The notes below the pieces were generated by a model. The model saw only the letters and a program-made list of their open reading frames with translations, ran no database searches and had not been told where the DNA came from. Positions 24,490 through 35,949 of a stretch of 64,000 nucleotides of DNA are shown here, one piece after another. Position 1 is the stretch's first letter; every line of letters starts with the position of its first letter. The DNA is from Cristatella mucedo (lineage: Eukaryota; Bryozoa; Phylactolaemata; Cristatellidae). The position numbers and the translations under genes are program-made. The stretch spans positions 773,501 to 837,500 of the forward strand of contig WPIO01000117.1 in the NCBI GenBank assembly GCA_009760855.2. The letters run 5' to 3'.

Positions 24490-26815
24490 ACGCTGCTGAT
24501 CTTTCACCAAAACGAAATGAGAAATGTGAACCAAAAAATTTTGTTAAGATGATTGCAAAACCTATTACAGGCTGCTTAGTCCGGCAACTTTGCCTTCAAG
24601 CTGAATTACTAGACGTCGGCAAATTATCTCCAAAAAATAAGGTGATGATTAATAAAAAATAAGGTGTGATCCTTTACCTGTGACATCGCATGCTCTAGCC
24701 TGTGGTTGACACTAGGATTTCATTTCATCGGCCGGTTCGTCCTGACGTTGGTTGGCCTGCAGCTCTGTGGATACACAGGTGATCAATATCGCTTAAAGCT
24801 CCTTGTGCATAGTCACGGGATTTCTAAAAAAATCTACCGAATATCGATAGGGGATGTAGTTGTTTTGGTTTAAGCAGTAAGTTTGCAGTAATAGAGATAA
24901 CCACACATTGCGTATATAAAGCTCAATTCTTGGTTCCTGTTTTTAGAAACAGAGAAAATTTGGTTTTTCATGTTCCATTATCACTACAGCACCGCTTTTT
25001 GTGACCGCAGATAAATGCCACAATGCTTTATCAGCATCATCCGTTAACTGGTATCTTCCGATCTGTAATGTTTCATACTTCTTGGATTTTGTTTTGCAGG
25101 CCACGAAATGAATGCATCCCTTCTCTTCACTACATTGACCTCGGCTTTAGCCTTGACCAAGTGGAGACTGTAGGAGCCTGTGTGTGACTGCTTAGCATTG
25201 TTTACTGTCTAGAAACAACTAGCAGGAGCAGCTTCAACCACATCGCAGTCGTCGTAAAATTGAAAGAAATACAGATTTTTCCGAATAAGGGTGGCAGCTA
25301 TCTATGCTAACATTAATCCTATATCCGGTGAGCCTGCATAGCTGAGATCTTTGCACAGAGCTCAGCTGTGCGGTTGAGTACCCGGCTAGAATCGAGCTTG
25401 AGTTTCTTAGACTTTAAAGTCCACTGCTAAGCTATCTGATGCCCAAGAGACGATTACGCTTTTCCAGTTTTAATGTGTGCATTGATGTCTAAAAATAAAC
25501 TAACTGCAACTCTTTGACCTGGTTGCATGTTAAAATAAACAAAGGGGCATTGCGACGATTCCACAGCCGTAATAAATTGGCGGAGCACTTTGATAACAGT
25601 AATAACAATAATAATAGTAACGTGGGTGAAATAGAGCACAAACAGAAATAAATAAACGCTTTGTTAGGAACTACTGTATGCTGCCATTAAAGCTTGACAA
25701 TTGTGTTAGAAAAGCACCTTCACGGATTCAAAACTTAGGTTTAGGGTCGCTGACATTGAGCTCGTAATGGCACTCGCCTAAAACATTGACGAACAAATGA
25801 AGGTGAAGCGGGTTACCTGAAGAAGCACTGCAAATAGGTTGTACGTGCTATACCAATATACTCAAGAGCGAATGATAAGAATTGATTTACAAAATTTGTT
25901 CAAAAATTGAAAACATAGCGCGAGGTTCATTATGGGTTCAAATGCAGTCGAAAAATAAAAGAATCGAAACTAATATTTATCTGAATTAACATCCTACTCA
26001 AATGATCGCACAACTTTTCAGAAGGGAGTTTTTTTTAGAATATTGTATAAGGAATAGTCAGTCACGCCTATGAGGCAGATACTAAATGCTGTTTGCCATC
26101 TCGCTTGTTATTCTATCGTAGACAGCAACATTTGAATTTCAGTAAATCACGGCGGAAGCCCGTGTCGTGCTCTTACAAGTGAGAGCTCCTATCCTCTACT
26201 TGAATGTATCCATGTAAGCGTCAAGTATACAGGCTTTGAATGACATGGCTGCCACGAAGTTGCTACATGCAGCTCTCTTCATGCTTCTACCACCGGCTTG
26301 GATCCAGGGTCCGTGTCTTCGACCACGGTGCCCTCATGTCAGCAGATTAGTACCAAACTGTCAATCGTGAGTTACTTTTTTGTGGTGCATTAATGCAGCA
26401 AAATAAATCAATTGATTGGGCTGTCTTTCATCTTCAATGGTAATGATTAACAAAATTATTGTTAATTAATAAATTGTTATTGTTAATAATAAAAATAATT
26501 GTTAATTAATAAAGCTGTTACTCAGCAGTCGTTTTATATGTATGCTACATTTTCTACGTAGCAATAACGACACGATTCACTCACTTGGCCTCACTTGACA
26601 CAGTAGAATAAATATTTTTCTCGCTGCGGCTAAGGAAGCACTACAACTATAATAGAAATGTACCACGATGGATTTGAAACGCATGGTTCTTCGTCCCATT
26701 AGTTCATGGTGCTCACTCTATGTGATCCATGTTGGTGGGTTGGTGCACTGCGGCTGGCTCTCCTTTGTCGAGCCCACTGCAAACGGTGGCTTTGACCTTC
26801 GCATTGGCATTTGGC
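24490..26815. other. No gene seen
   Basis: About 2.3 kb with no supported gene. A stretch at 26445-26515 repeats TTGTTAATTAATAAA-like units. A minus-strand open stretch at 25454-25639 and a plus-strand one at 26668-26955 (which runs into the LINE-A tail) are unconvincing. Confidence 0.5.
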
Positions 26816-26821
26816 TTTACA

Positions 26822-28790
26822 ATGATAATGTTAATAATGATGCACTTGATAAAGCGCCATCAGAGAAATCCATCTCTTTCTATGCGCTTTACATTTGCTG
26901 CAAAGGGAAACGCGATTTAATGATGATTAATATAATGCTTGATAAACATGAATAGCATGGTTACTGGTGACATGCACAGGGTCAACAAGCAAGTCTGGTT
27001 AGTGGTTGCATGCACAGTGTCAGCATACATAACCACACGTAATACGAGTCACAGGGACCCACTAAATGCTGTCCTAAATAGGTGTATTATAATTTCATTT
27101 TAAATATGGTCGACATGGGATGTTCTGACGCACGTCGGGAGTGGGTTCCAGGCTTTGGGAGCATACTAACTAAATGCACGGTCTCCGAAGGATTTGAGGT
27201 TTGTACGAGGTATTGGTGAGCTGTTCGATTTCGAAAAGCGAGTGGTACGATGCTTGGACTGGTGGGGGAGTAGATCTGAGAGATAGGCTGAAGCCAAAGA
27301 ATGAAGTGACCTAAAAGTGAGCAACAAAGCTTTGAAGTCGATCCGTCGCTTTACTGGTAGCCAGTGCAGGTCGGTGAGAAGGGGTGTCGTGTGGCAACTG
27401 CGATGCTCACGACAGACAAGCCTAGCTGCTGAGTTTTTCCCATCTGTAGTCGCCTGATTGCAGATGCCGGTAGGCCAGTAAGCAGTGAGTTACAGAAGTC
27501 AAGACGGGATGTCACAAATGAATGGACCAACTTAGATGGGGTATCCTTATCTAAACAAGCCCTAATTTTAGCAATGCTATGTATCTGAAAGTAGGCAAAT
27601 TTGACTGTGGACCTGATGTGGTCGTCTAACGACAGGTGACTTTGGAACATGACACCTAGATTCCGAACTGATTCGACAGGAGATATACTGGCAGAGCCAA
27701 TTTTGAGCGTCAGCCTTTCCAATTTCTGAATCATACTGGATTTTTCCATAACTAGTAAGTTAGTTGTATCATCGTTTAGTTTTATCAAATTTGCTGCCAT
27801 CCATGTCATCAATACGTGCTGCAAGTGAGTTGAGAGAATTTGAGGTGCTCGAAAGCTGAGAGGGATAAAAGCAAAGGTACAAAGGAGTGTCATCCGCATG
27901 GAAGTGAAAGCCTAGATTGTGCTTGGCAATCACATAAGCAAGAGGGAGAGTATAAACCGTGAAAAGAACCGGACCTAGCACGGAGCCCTTAGGTACCCCA
28001 TATTTCAGAGGTACCTCGGATGATATTTGTCCAATCACGCCAATACTCTGGATTCTCCCATTGAGCTTGGACCTGAACCATTGCAGAGCAGTTCCAATGA
28101 TGCCCAGGCGAGACGAGAGTCGCTCTAGAAGAACTTTGCAATCGATGGTATCATAAGCTGCCAAAAGATCGAACTAAACAAGCAGAGACACTCTACCTAT
28201 GTCGGAATTCCTAAGTAGGTCGTAGTATACCCTAAGCAATGCTGACTCTATTGAGTGATTAGCTATCAAGCCAGACTGGAACTTACTAGCAAGGTTTGAA
28301 GTTTTAATATATGAGCTCAGCTGGTCCGCCACCACCTGTTCCAGTCTCCTTGATAGGAACGGTAGAAGGAAGACTGAGCGGTAGCTGCTTAAGTTCTCTT
28401 GGTCTAGTGTTGCTTTCTTGAGAATTAGCCTTACTACAGCTTTTTTGAAAGGTGCTGGGACATGACCTGAGGCTAATGACATATTAATGATGTTAGTTAT
28501 GCATGGCAGTAGCAGATCGATGCAACGTGGGAGCAGGACAGCGAGAATAGGGTCCAGAGGACTTGATGTCTTCTTTGATTAGGTTACGAACTTTAGGACT
28601 AGATTACTAGTGACCTGCTTAAATGTAGACATTGTGGTGCAGCCAGGAGCCGGGGAACCGCATTCTATGGGGGGTGATGTCATCACAGGGATGGACTCTC
28701 TGATCTCGTCAATCTTCTGCACAAAGAATCGAGAGAAGCGATCGCATGGACCGGCAAGGCTCTTCTTCTCCTACTAGTGAGCTTGTGGAC
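26822..28790 (-). mobile_element. LINE-A, near full-length polymerase region
   Basis: From 5' to 3' (right to left) it shows RFSRFFVQKIDEIRESIPVM (28690-28750) and FKKAVVRLILKKATLDQENL with LSSYRSVFLLPFLSRRLEQV (28330-28450). Then come [52 protein letters not shown] (about 27950-28010), FHFHADDTPLYLC (His in place of Tyr in YADD), [11 protein letters not shown] and PSMIQKLERLTLKIGSASIS. The C-terminus, 3' UTR, stem and AATAATGATGCACTTG tail at 26822 complete it. Frames 27351-27899, 27769-28164 and 28174-28482 are open, separated by few shifts. No endonuclease domain is seen. Confidence 0.93.
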
Positions 28791-28904
28791 TCGCTTAACT
28801 GAATCGTAGTAGAAATGCAATACTGGACACATGTTTACACGTCCATTACCTCCTGGTGCACTATGTTGCTGTCGTCGTAGAATGTGGATAGCGTTTGTGG
28901 GCGA

Positions 28905-29110
28905 AGCAAATGTTATAGGGATGGCTGACTCGCGAAGCGGCCAATACCCTCGACATCTATGCTGTCTTTGCGAGGAACATATGCTTTGATTCTGCTGCTT
29001 CATCCCCATCTGAGCTGTCATCGTTGGTAGATTGCTACAATACGATACTAGCTGACATGCTTGACGAGTTTGTACCTCTGACTAAGCCCAGTGTTCTGGC
29101 TCGCCCAGAC
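28905..29110 (+). mobile_element. LINE-A-like linker fragment, opposite orientation
   Basis: One plus-strand frame reads SAASSPSELSSLVDCYNTIL followed by ADMLDEFVPLTKPSVLARPD. This matches the pattern between endonuclease and reverse transcriptase in L2-type elements (YNxxLxxLLDxxAPL...V..RP). It stands head to head with the minus-strand copy ending at 28790. Whether it is LINE-A or LINE-B cannot be told, since no other copy covers this part. Confidence 0.65.
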
Positions 29111-29465
29111 GGCTTTAAGCTTGTTACAGAATTCTGGGTCCTCGTTATGTTGTGTTGCATGACCATTGCTTTTTTGGTAAATGTATAGGAAATTGCAATT
29201 ATTCCAGACAAATTTCATTTCTCTGACGAGGCCGGTGGTAGATCTGAAATTAACTAATTTCCAATACTAAAATAGTCGAATACTCTTTCATTTAACATTT
29301 ATTTAGAAAAAAAATCACAATGAACATTATTTATACTGAGAAATGACTTTCAAAATGATCACATATTTTAAGAAGTAACTAATTTCTATATTTTCGATCT
29401 TCATAGCAATTATTGCTATCAAACAGCCACAAACTCTAGTTTCCCATCATGCTCTCGTTATTCTC

Positions 29466-29738
29466 TCATAGGTAGTAGCGTTCAAAGTTCATCAAATCCT
29501 GGCTGAAGTGCTTTTCTGGCTCCTTGGAGTGAACTTTTTCGCTCAATTTGAATATATCAAGATTAACATCAAGGATATCGACTCTGTATGACATGCTGCA
29601 GTGAATTGTGACATAGGTTTTTAACGAACTCCCATCCAGCTTGGTGTATCTGTTAACGTTTCCCTGCCCACGAAGTCCCGAAACACTGCGATGAACCAGT
29701 TCCATGCAGTTTTTCGCATGCAACTTCGCTAATGGGGT
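29466..29738 (-). CDS. Unrecognised open frame, possible exon
   Basis: An 85-90 codon minus-strand frame with ordinary amino-acid composition, unlike the repeat-derived frames around it. It contains CMELVHRSVSGLRGQGNVNR, SLKTYVTIHCSMSYRV and KHFSQDLMNFERYYL then a stop. There is no ATG at the left limit; the frame is closed upstream by a stop at about 29747. An AAAG followed by GATACC could be a splice acceptor, making this a terminal exon. No domain is recognised, no partner exon was found, and chance openness is possible at this length. Confidence 0.2.
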   Translation of the reverse strand, partial: TPLAKLHAKNCMELVHRSVSGLRGQGNVNRYTKLDGSSLKTYVTIHCSMSYRVDILDVNLDIFKLSEKVHSKEPEKHFSQDLMNFERYYL

Positions 29739-29874
29739 ATCCTTTGATTTAAGTTATATTATTTACTTGCACTCCTACTAAAAATCTCCCGAGAGTCCTC
29801 AAAGGTTAATATCTCCTTATACTGAGCTTTTATTATTTGCTTCGTGAGGATGATTTTGGCAGTTGGTAATGGCA

Positions 29875-29990
29875 GCAGCAACTTTTGCTACAGCAACTTT
29901 TGCAACATCAACTGTTGCCACAGCAACTGTTGCCCCAGAAACTGTTGCCATAGCAACTGTTATCACAGCAGCTGTTGCCACAGCAACTGA
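29875..29990. repeat. 15-bp minisatellite (ACAGCAACTGTTGCC)
   Basis: About eight copies of ACAGCAACTGTTGCC with point changes. As 15 is a multiple of three, the minus strand encodes a VAVAT-type pentapeptide repeat; I treat that as incidental. It ends exactly where a LINE-A fragment begins. Confidence 0.9.
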
Positions 29991-30290
29991 CCAAGGCCAG
30001 GCATCGTACCACTCCCTTTTCGGAATATAACTGTTTACCAATACCTCGTACAAACCTCACACCCTTTTGAGACCGCACGTTTAGTTCGTATGCTCCTACA
30101 GCCGGGAACTCCCTCCCGACTTGGGTCGCGACATTCCCTGACTGGACTGCATTTAAAAAAATCTAAAAACGCACCTTTTTATGACGGCATTTAGTGGGTC
30201 CCTGTGATTCGTCCTTTATGTGCTTATGTGTGCTGAGACTGTGCATGCTGCCACTAACCACACTTGCACCTGTGCATGTCGTACGGTGGT
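29990..30290 (+). mobile_element. LINE-A C-terminal and 3' UTR fragment
   Basis: It starts with CCAAGGCCAGGCATCGTACC (QAKHRT segment) and continues through the FGDRAFSSYAP and WNSLPT equivalents and the AGTGGGTCCCTGTGATTCGT end of the frame. It breaks off in the 3' UTR near 30285, before the stem. Confidence 0.85.
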
Positions 30291-30294
30291 TCTG

Positions 30295-30730
30295 ATATTT
30301 CAAAGGCAAAGATAAGAAAATGCCACCACTGGAACTTTAAAGTGACCTTTAATGTTACCTTTTAAGTGACCTATGACCTTCCAATCGAACTCGTCGTTCA
30401 CCAACGCATCCAGCAAGGTCTGACATCGATGCAATTCTCTTGATGGACACAAAGTGATCCACAGCTGCTAGAGACTTTTTCTTTTCTTGTAGTAGAGTAA
30501 TAACTCAGTAGTAGCTCAGTAATAACGTTCGGGATTAGTTGTCAATAAAGAAGCGCCACTAAGTCTGATTGTAGCCGATATTCATTGCCTTAAACAGGCT
30601 GCTCATGTTGCGGCAGAAGCAGCACACATCTTGACAGGTGAAAGAGCTGAAAAAGCCTAATGACGCTTCCTCAGGTCTGCAACTTGTAAGGCTTATTGAT
30701 GCTGAAATGATACCAACATGTTTGCGATTG
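30295..30730. other. No gene seen; small AAGTGACC repeat
   Basis: A short degenerate repeat of AAGTGACCTTT-like units lies at 30338-30380. Nothing else is recognised. Confidence 0.4.
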
Positions 30731-30734
30731 AATT

Positions 30735-30945
30735 CGGTAAGATAGTGTGCTTATGCATGCTGGCACTTTGCTTGCTGCGACTAACCATACTTCCATGCTG
30801 ACCCTGTACATGTCACCCCTAAGCATGTTATTCTTGCCGTTTATTGAGGATGCTACCACTAACTATTCGATCGTCCTTCCGTTGCCGCAAATGCATAGTG
30901 CCTAGAAAGAGATCGATTTCTCTGAGGGCGCTTTATCAAATGTAT
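30735..30945 (+). mobile_element. LINE-A 3' UTR and terminal stem
   Basis: TGCTTATGCATGCTGGCACT, CCCTGTACATGTCACCCC and ATAGTGCCTAGAAAGAGATC followed by TTCTCTGAGGGCGCTTTATC are all LINE-A 3' UTR signatures. There is no protein-coding part left. Confidence 0.88.
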
Positions 30946-30949
30946 CCGT

Positions 30950-31760
30950 CCAAACGTCGTAGGAGCACTTGGGTCTTGGTACCCGGGTAATGAGAGCTGT
31001 GCTTTGATGCTTTTGGCGTCATAGCTGTGCACCGGAAACTTCCAGAAACCATGTGTAAGCGACGCCGCATGCGACAGTGCCAAGATGTGGGGCCAGTTCT
31101 CAGAGGAGGGAAGCAACCATGCTGTCGTTCACCATGGTAACGCTCAGCCCGCTGGAGAGAACCACAAACTACTTGTGCTTGCTTTATAAAGATATTCTAG
31201 AACAAAATACATTTTTATTATACCAAGACCAAGATTTGATAAATTTTTTAAGGTTGTTCGTGTCTCCGTGATGCAAAATTAAAGAAGGTATTAATAATTG
31301 GGGCTTATAAACACTAAAACAACTGATCAATAATACGCTCAGCACCTTGGTCTAGCGATCTGCAATATGTACAAACGCTGAAAATGCTAATTTGCTCCTC
31401 GTTTAAATGACAGCATTGATTGGGTCTCGTCATAAAAATGACCTATTAGTATGATCAGGTAAGAAAATGTTCACTAATCATGAGAAAATGAAAGAAGCAA
31501 CTTTGTTAAACTGATAAGTAATTCTTACTTCAAATTTTACTGATCATCAAAAATAACGGATTCTTAGCATCGAAGCACTATTGGCTCATAGTATATTATA
31601 ATAATATAATATAATATATAATATAATATATTATAATATTATTATAGTGGCCGATATTCTGTTTTGTGCCATCAGACTATATAATGATGTTCTTTTTTAA
31701 ATAACACTAATAGCAGTGAGCATTATATGAGGAAAATGCATCAGGTTCTTAGCCGAGGTT
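30950..31760. other. No gene seen; TATAA tract
   Basis: Unassigned sequence with a TATAATATAA tract at 31594-31648. A plus-strand open stretch at 31077-31271 has no family features. Confidence 0.45.
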
Positions 31761-31764
31761 TACG

Positions 31765-31905
31765 ATGCTCAGACGTCATAACCCAGGCTGTTGGCTTGAG
31801 CCATACAGTGGGTGATTCTTTATCACCACCTGCAAGTGGTGGTGATAGCCGTTAAGAATCCTCTGTCACTTTATAAATGAAGCTGTTAAATAAGCTTACC
31901 TTAAC
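31765..31905 (+). mobile_element. SINE-1, head degraded
   Basis: The body is clear: GTGGGTGATTCTTTATCACC, GCAAGTGGTGGTGATAGCCG and AAGCTGTTAAATAAGC. The tRNA-like head upstream is barely recognisable (CATAACCCAGGCTG). Confidence 0.75.
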
Positions 31906-32164
31906 CTTAGAAGCAATTTTATAATTACTTTGTAATAACTTAAGGAGAGAAAATGTCTCTTAGCATTCTCTACAACTCGCTGCAAGAGTAGCACTGACAA
32001 ATAGCCTAGGACAAGCAAGATATAGACATCCAAGGCAAACAGACCCGACGCCCAAGACACGGAAACACCCAAGACACCAATATTAAACACCCATGCAAAA
32101 GCTTTAAAAAACACACCGATAACTCTAAGTTATTAACTTGTACAAATTGTACACAGCTCAATGC

Positions 32165-32471
32165 AGAGCAAATAGAAAGAAATTTTTACTTTAAAAATTT
32201 TAATCTGAGAGAAAAAGGTGTTTCCTTAGTTGAAAGCGAGCTCCTAAGGTTTACTGCATAACAACGAGAGGCTCGACCGCGCAAAGTATTTAACTCAGCT
32301 GGAAAATTTAGGAGACGACAGAAAATCGATTAGCCGTTGGTTGGAGATCCGAGTGATGTAAGGTGCAAGTAAAGCACTCTTTAAGCTAGAGAGAGGTTCA
32401 AGAAATAAAATAGACTTAACGCTTATTGATGAGACGAAAACGCAGCTTAAGCAGATATTATACGATGTGTA
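32165..32471 (+). pseudogene. Unidentified coding relic
   Basis: Plus-strand reading gives ERNFYFKNFNLREKGVSLVE and SELLRFTA. A +1 shift follows, then NNERLDRAKYLTQLENLGDD, RKSISRWLEIRVM, one stop, KALFKLERGSRNKIDLTLID and ETKTQLKQILYDV with a final stop at 32469-32471. Charged, non-repetitive sequence over about 100 codons with only one stop and one shift is unusual for this window. No family is recognised; it could be part of a transposon protein or a dead host exon. Confidence 0.35.
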
Positions 32472-32494
32472 AGCTAAGTCATTTATAACAGATC

Positions 32495-32545
32495 AGACCA
32501 GCTGCTGAATTTTTGCACCAGTTACAGATGATTGGGGCAAAAGCC
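32495..32545 (-). mobile_element. LINE-A scrap
   Basis: AGCTGCTGAATTTTTGCACC and AGTTACAGATGATTGG match the LQLVQNSAARL segment of LINE-A read from the minus strand. Only about 45 bp remain. Confidence 0.5.
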
Positions 32546-32949
32546 GTGAATTCTGATTAAAGGAAGTCGCAGATACCTTGAGGCGACTTGAAAGAAATGG
32601 GTTAAATTAGTTTGATTGGCCCGCTCTTGTTTGTTTAAGCTGGCACGAGTTTTTCGATCATGCTCTTCACCTGAAAGCAGGGTCAACATGTTAAGCGGGC
32701 AACTTTCTCATCCAATAGCAAATGACTTTTTAATGGCACGGGTTCATATATTGTCATACCAGTATGAACTGAGCTTAAGGTTGCCATACTCTCACGGGGG
32801 GGGGGCTCGTGCATCGCTTCACGAGTCGTACGAGTGCAGCTTCCTGCAAAGTATTTGACGTTTGCATACAAATCACTGTTACGCGATATAATAACACTTT
32901 GATTTTGACAGACCTTGAATAATTTTATCCGCCGTACTAGCAACAGTAG

Positions 32950-34450
32950 ACTAACGTAATGTAATGTAATGTGTCTCAGTCTGTAACTCCACAAAGCCAC
33001 AAATACTATGTCATTGTTACTCAGGAGAGTTTTGTATAGGACACTCACAGCTTAAGGAGTTTTTGGTACGCATTCGGTAGCCAACAGACGTCATTCTATG
33101 CAACGAAGGGAAAGCGAGAAGCGTAGCAGAGCAAGGAGAGCAGTTGAGGTAGCGAGTAGCATGGAAGTAGCAGCTCAGGACCGCTGAAAAGGATGAGCCA
33201 TAGTCAGCAACTGAAGAGTAGTTGTAGTTGCGTAAGAGTTGTGGAAGCGAGTTCCACAGTCTCGGAACTGCAGAGCTAAAGCTTCTGTCGCCAAAGGTCT
33301 TTAAACGGACGAATGGAAAAGCTAACTTATTGTCCATGCTGTACCTCAGGGCATGATGAGGATGAAACTGGTGCAGCAGTTCAGCTAGGTGTGGAGGAGC
33401 CCAACCGTGGCGTGCCATGCGGGACATCGTAAGAACTTTGCTCTGTATCCGTTGATCAACCGGCATCTATCCTAGCTCCTTTGGCAAAGGAGGCACGTGG
33501 TCAAACTTCTGGGACTTGAAAAATAGCCTTGCAGCCATATTCACAGTCAGCTTCTGTGGTCTAGTTGCTTTTTTCGGTGGCTAACCGAAAAGGGAATGAC
33601 ACTAATCAAGCCGAGACAGATCTAAGGAGCTAAATCTAAGGAGTTAAATGTTTTGCAAGCCACTGTGGAAGACAGCTCCTTATCTAACATAGGGAGTGGA
33701 CGTGATTGCTAGCTGCAAATGCAGTGTCCCGAATGAAGCTTTTAAAACTTAGGCAGCTATCGAAAACGACACCACTATTTTGAGCACGTTATGATGGTCG
33801 CATAGCAGCATCACCTATTAAAAAGAGCAAAGCCTTCTAATCAAGCCACACGCTTATGGTGTCCTATGAGCAGCAGTTTGGTTTTATCATCATTTAATTT
33901 CATAAAGTTTTCCGACATCATGGTTCGAATATCGGCAAGGCAAGCATTCAGTTTATCAGTTGTTGCAGCAGGTTTCGACGGTTTGAATTGCAATTGCAGC
34001 TAAGTATCTTCAGCAAAAAAGTGATATCCTATTCCATGGGTGTTAATGACTTTTCCCAGAGGTGTATAAATGGAGAAAAGCAAGGGACCGAGGACGGCCC
34101 CTTGAGGGACTGTACAGGTGACCCGTTTCGCGGGTGAGACCTGACAACCACACGTCACGGATTGAACACAATTAGACAATTACAATTTAAACCATGCCAG
34201 TGCTCGTCTGCCAAAATGATCGTTGTTTTTAATCATTCAATTAGGACATTGCGATCAAATGGTGTCGAAGGCATCGGATTGATCTAGCAGAGCTAGGTCA
34301 GTGGCATTCCCGTTATCGTTGCAGCTCAGAATTTAATTTCTATCACGGAGGAGAGCAGTTTCAGTGGAGTGCTGCCTCTTGAACTTCCATTGAAATTTTT
34401 CTGACATGTCATTCTTTTCAGTACGGGCAACCAGCTGCTTAGAGGCAATT
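32950..34450 (-). mobile_element. LINE-B, longest copy
   Basis: The left end is the family's 3' tail (TGTAATGTAATGTGTCTCAG then TCTGTAACTCCACAAAGCC). From 5' to 3' on the minus strand it shows QLVARTEKNDMSEKFQWKFK and QHSTETALL (34330-34445), then VPQGAVLGPLLFSIYTPLGK (34060-34115). YHFFAEDT follows, with the ADD box altered to AED and then a stop, and after it FMKLNDDKTKLLL. A 149-residue frame at 33017-33466 holds the C-terminus: PVDQRIQSKVLTMS, HLAELLHQFHPHHALRYSMD and FGDRSFSSAVPRLWNSLPQ. Many shifts occur upstream. The endonuclease domain is absent. Confidence 0.88.
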
Positions 34451-34459
34451 TAGACTAAC

Positions 34460-35035
34460 TTCTAGAGCTCAACTAGGGCAGTTAAGTCTCGTTGCAGCAG
34501 AGACCAAGTCCGTCAATGACTTGTGAGCTACTTTTCATTCCAGCGAGTCTCGAGAGTTCAAGCATTACTCTTTAGGTGCAGCTTCGAAGTCTCAATACAC
34601 GTCTACTTCTCTCTGCCACATGATACGTGTGCAGCCCACGCGGGATTCTCGTCCCTCTCAGTCAACGAACTAAAACGTTCCTGCCAGTATCCGTGTGCGT
34701 TGGATACCCACTCACAACGATAGCATTAATTTCCTCTTGACATGTGGGCTCATTCCATGGCATATATAGAGACAAGGCCGTTGTGATCAGCACGGCAGTG
34801 CCTCACCGAAAGATTGACAGTTAAGCTAGCTGAGTGATGCTCTATTTTACTTACCTTTCATTAATAAAGATAGTAGCAATTCTTTGTTATATTGCCCTTA
34901 TTGAACTCAATCTCTGTATAGCCACTTTACAGACGCTGCAACAGACACACGGGAAAATGGCTAGTAGTAGCAAGCATATTATGGTTAGCGGTCGAAAGGA
35001 CAGTGTTATCGCCCTTAAGGAAACAGAAGATAGAG
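34460..35035. other. No gene seen
   Basis: Unassigned sequence between LINE-B and LINE-A. A plus-strand open stretch at 34523-34723 is not recognisable. Confidence 0.4.
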
Positions 35036-35039
35036 TCAC

Positions 35040-35948
35040 AAGGATAATAATAATAATAATAATATTGCACTTGATAAAGCGCCCTCAGAGAACTTAATCT
35101 CTTTCTAGGCGCTTTACATTTGCTGCAAAGTGATACGCAATAGAATAGTAAGTAAAATCATGCTTGAAAAACAAACAAAATGAATAACATGGTTAGGGGT
35201 TACATGCACTGGGTCAGCATGCAAATGTGGTTAGTGGCAGCATGAACAGTGTCAGCACGCATAAGCACATCGAGGACGAATCACAAGGACCCACTAAATG
35301 CTGTCCTAAATAGGTATGTTTTTAAGTTTCTTTTAAATGTGGTCAGGTCAGGGGATGTTCTGATGCAGGTCGGGAGGGAGTTCCAGGCTGTGGGAGCATA
35401 CGAGCTAAATGCACGGTCTCCAAAGGATTTAAGGTTTGTACGAGGTATTTCTAGACTGTTGGATTCCGAAAAGCGGGTGGTACGATGCTTTGCCTGATGG
35501 GGTAGTATCTCTGAAAGATAGGCTGGAGCCATAGAATGAAGAGACCTAAAAGTGAGCGACAAAACCTTGAAGTCAATCCGTTGCTTGACTGGTAACCAGT
35601 GCAGGTCGGCGAGAAGTGGAGTAATGTGGCAACTGCGACGCTCACGACAGACAAGCCTAGCTGCAGAGTTTTGCACCAGCTGCAATCGCCTGATCGCACA
35701 TGCTGGTAGGCCAGTAAGCAGTGAGTTGCAGAAGTCGAGACGAGATGTCACGAATGCATGGACCAACTTGGACGTGGTATCCTTATCTAAACAAGCCCTA
35801 ATTTTAGCAATGTTATGAAGCTGAAAATAGGCTGATTTGACTGTGGAGCTGATGTGGTCGTCTAACGAGAGGTCGCTTTGGAATATGACACCTAGATTTC
35901 GAGCTGATGCAACTGGAGATATGCTGGCAGAGCCAATTTTGAAAGTCA
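35040..35948 (-). mobile_element. LINE-A, young copy
   Basis: (AAT)n at 35045-35063 and the clean stem form the 3' end at the left. A 161-codon minus-strand frame at 35281-35766 is uninterrupted: VHAFVTSRLDFCNSLLTGLP, ACAIRRLQLVQNSAARL, HWLPVKQRIDFKVLSLTF, and the tail ending TAFSGSL. Upstream pieces (KIRACLDKD, SSTVKSAYFQL) reach about 35948, where the copy is truncated. The leftmost ~480 bp nearly equal the copy at 10347-10845. Confidence 0.93.
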
Positions 35949-35949
35949 G

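Noticed and set aside
31896-32114. Hydrophobic 72-codon minus-strand frame
   Set aside because: It looks like a membrane segment, but it overlaps the SINE-1 tail at its end and has no other support.
35249-35497. Plus-strand open frame opposite the LINE-A C-terminus
   Set aside because: Antisense shadow of the well-supported LINE-A frame; the same antisense frame recurs at 10397-10645 and 38303-38602.
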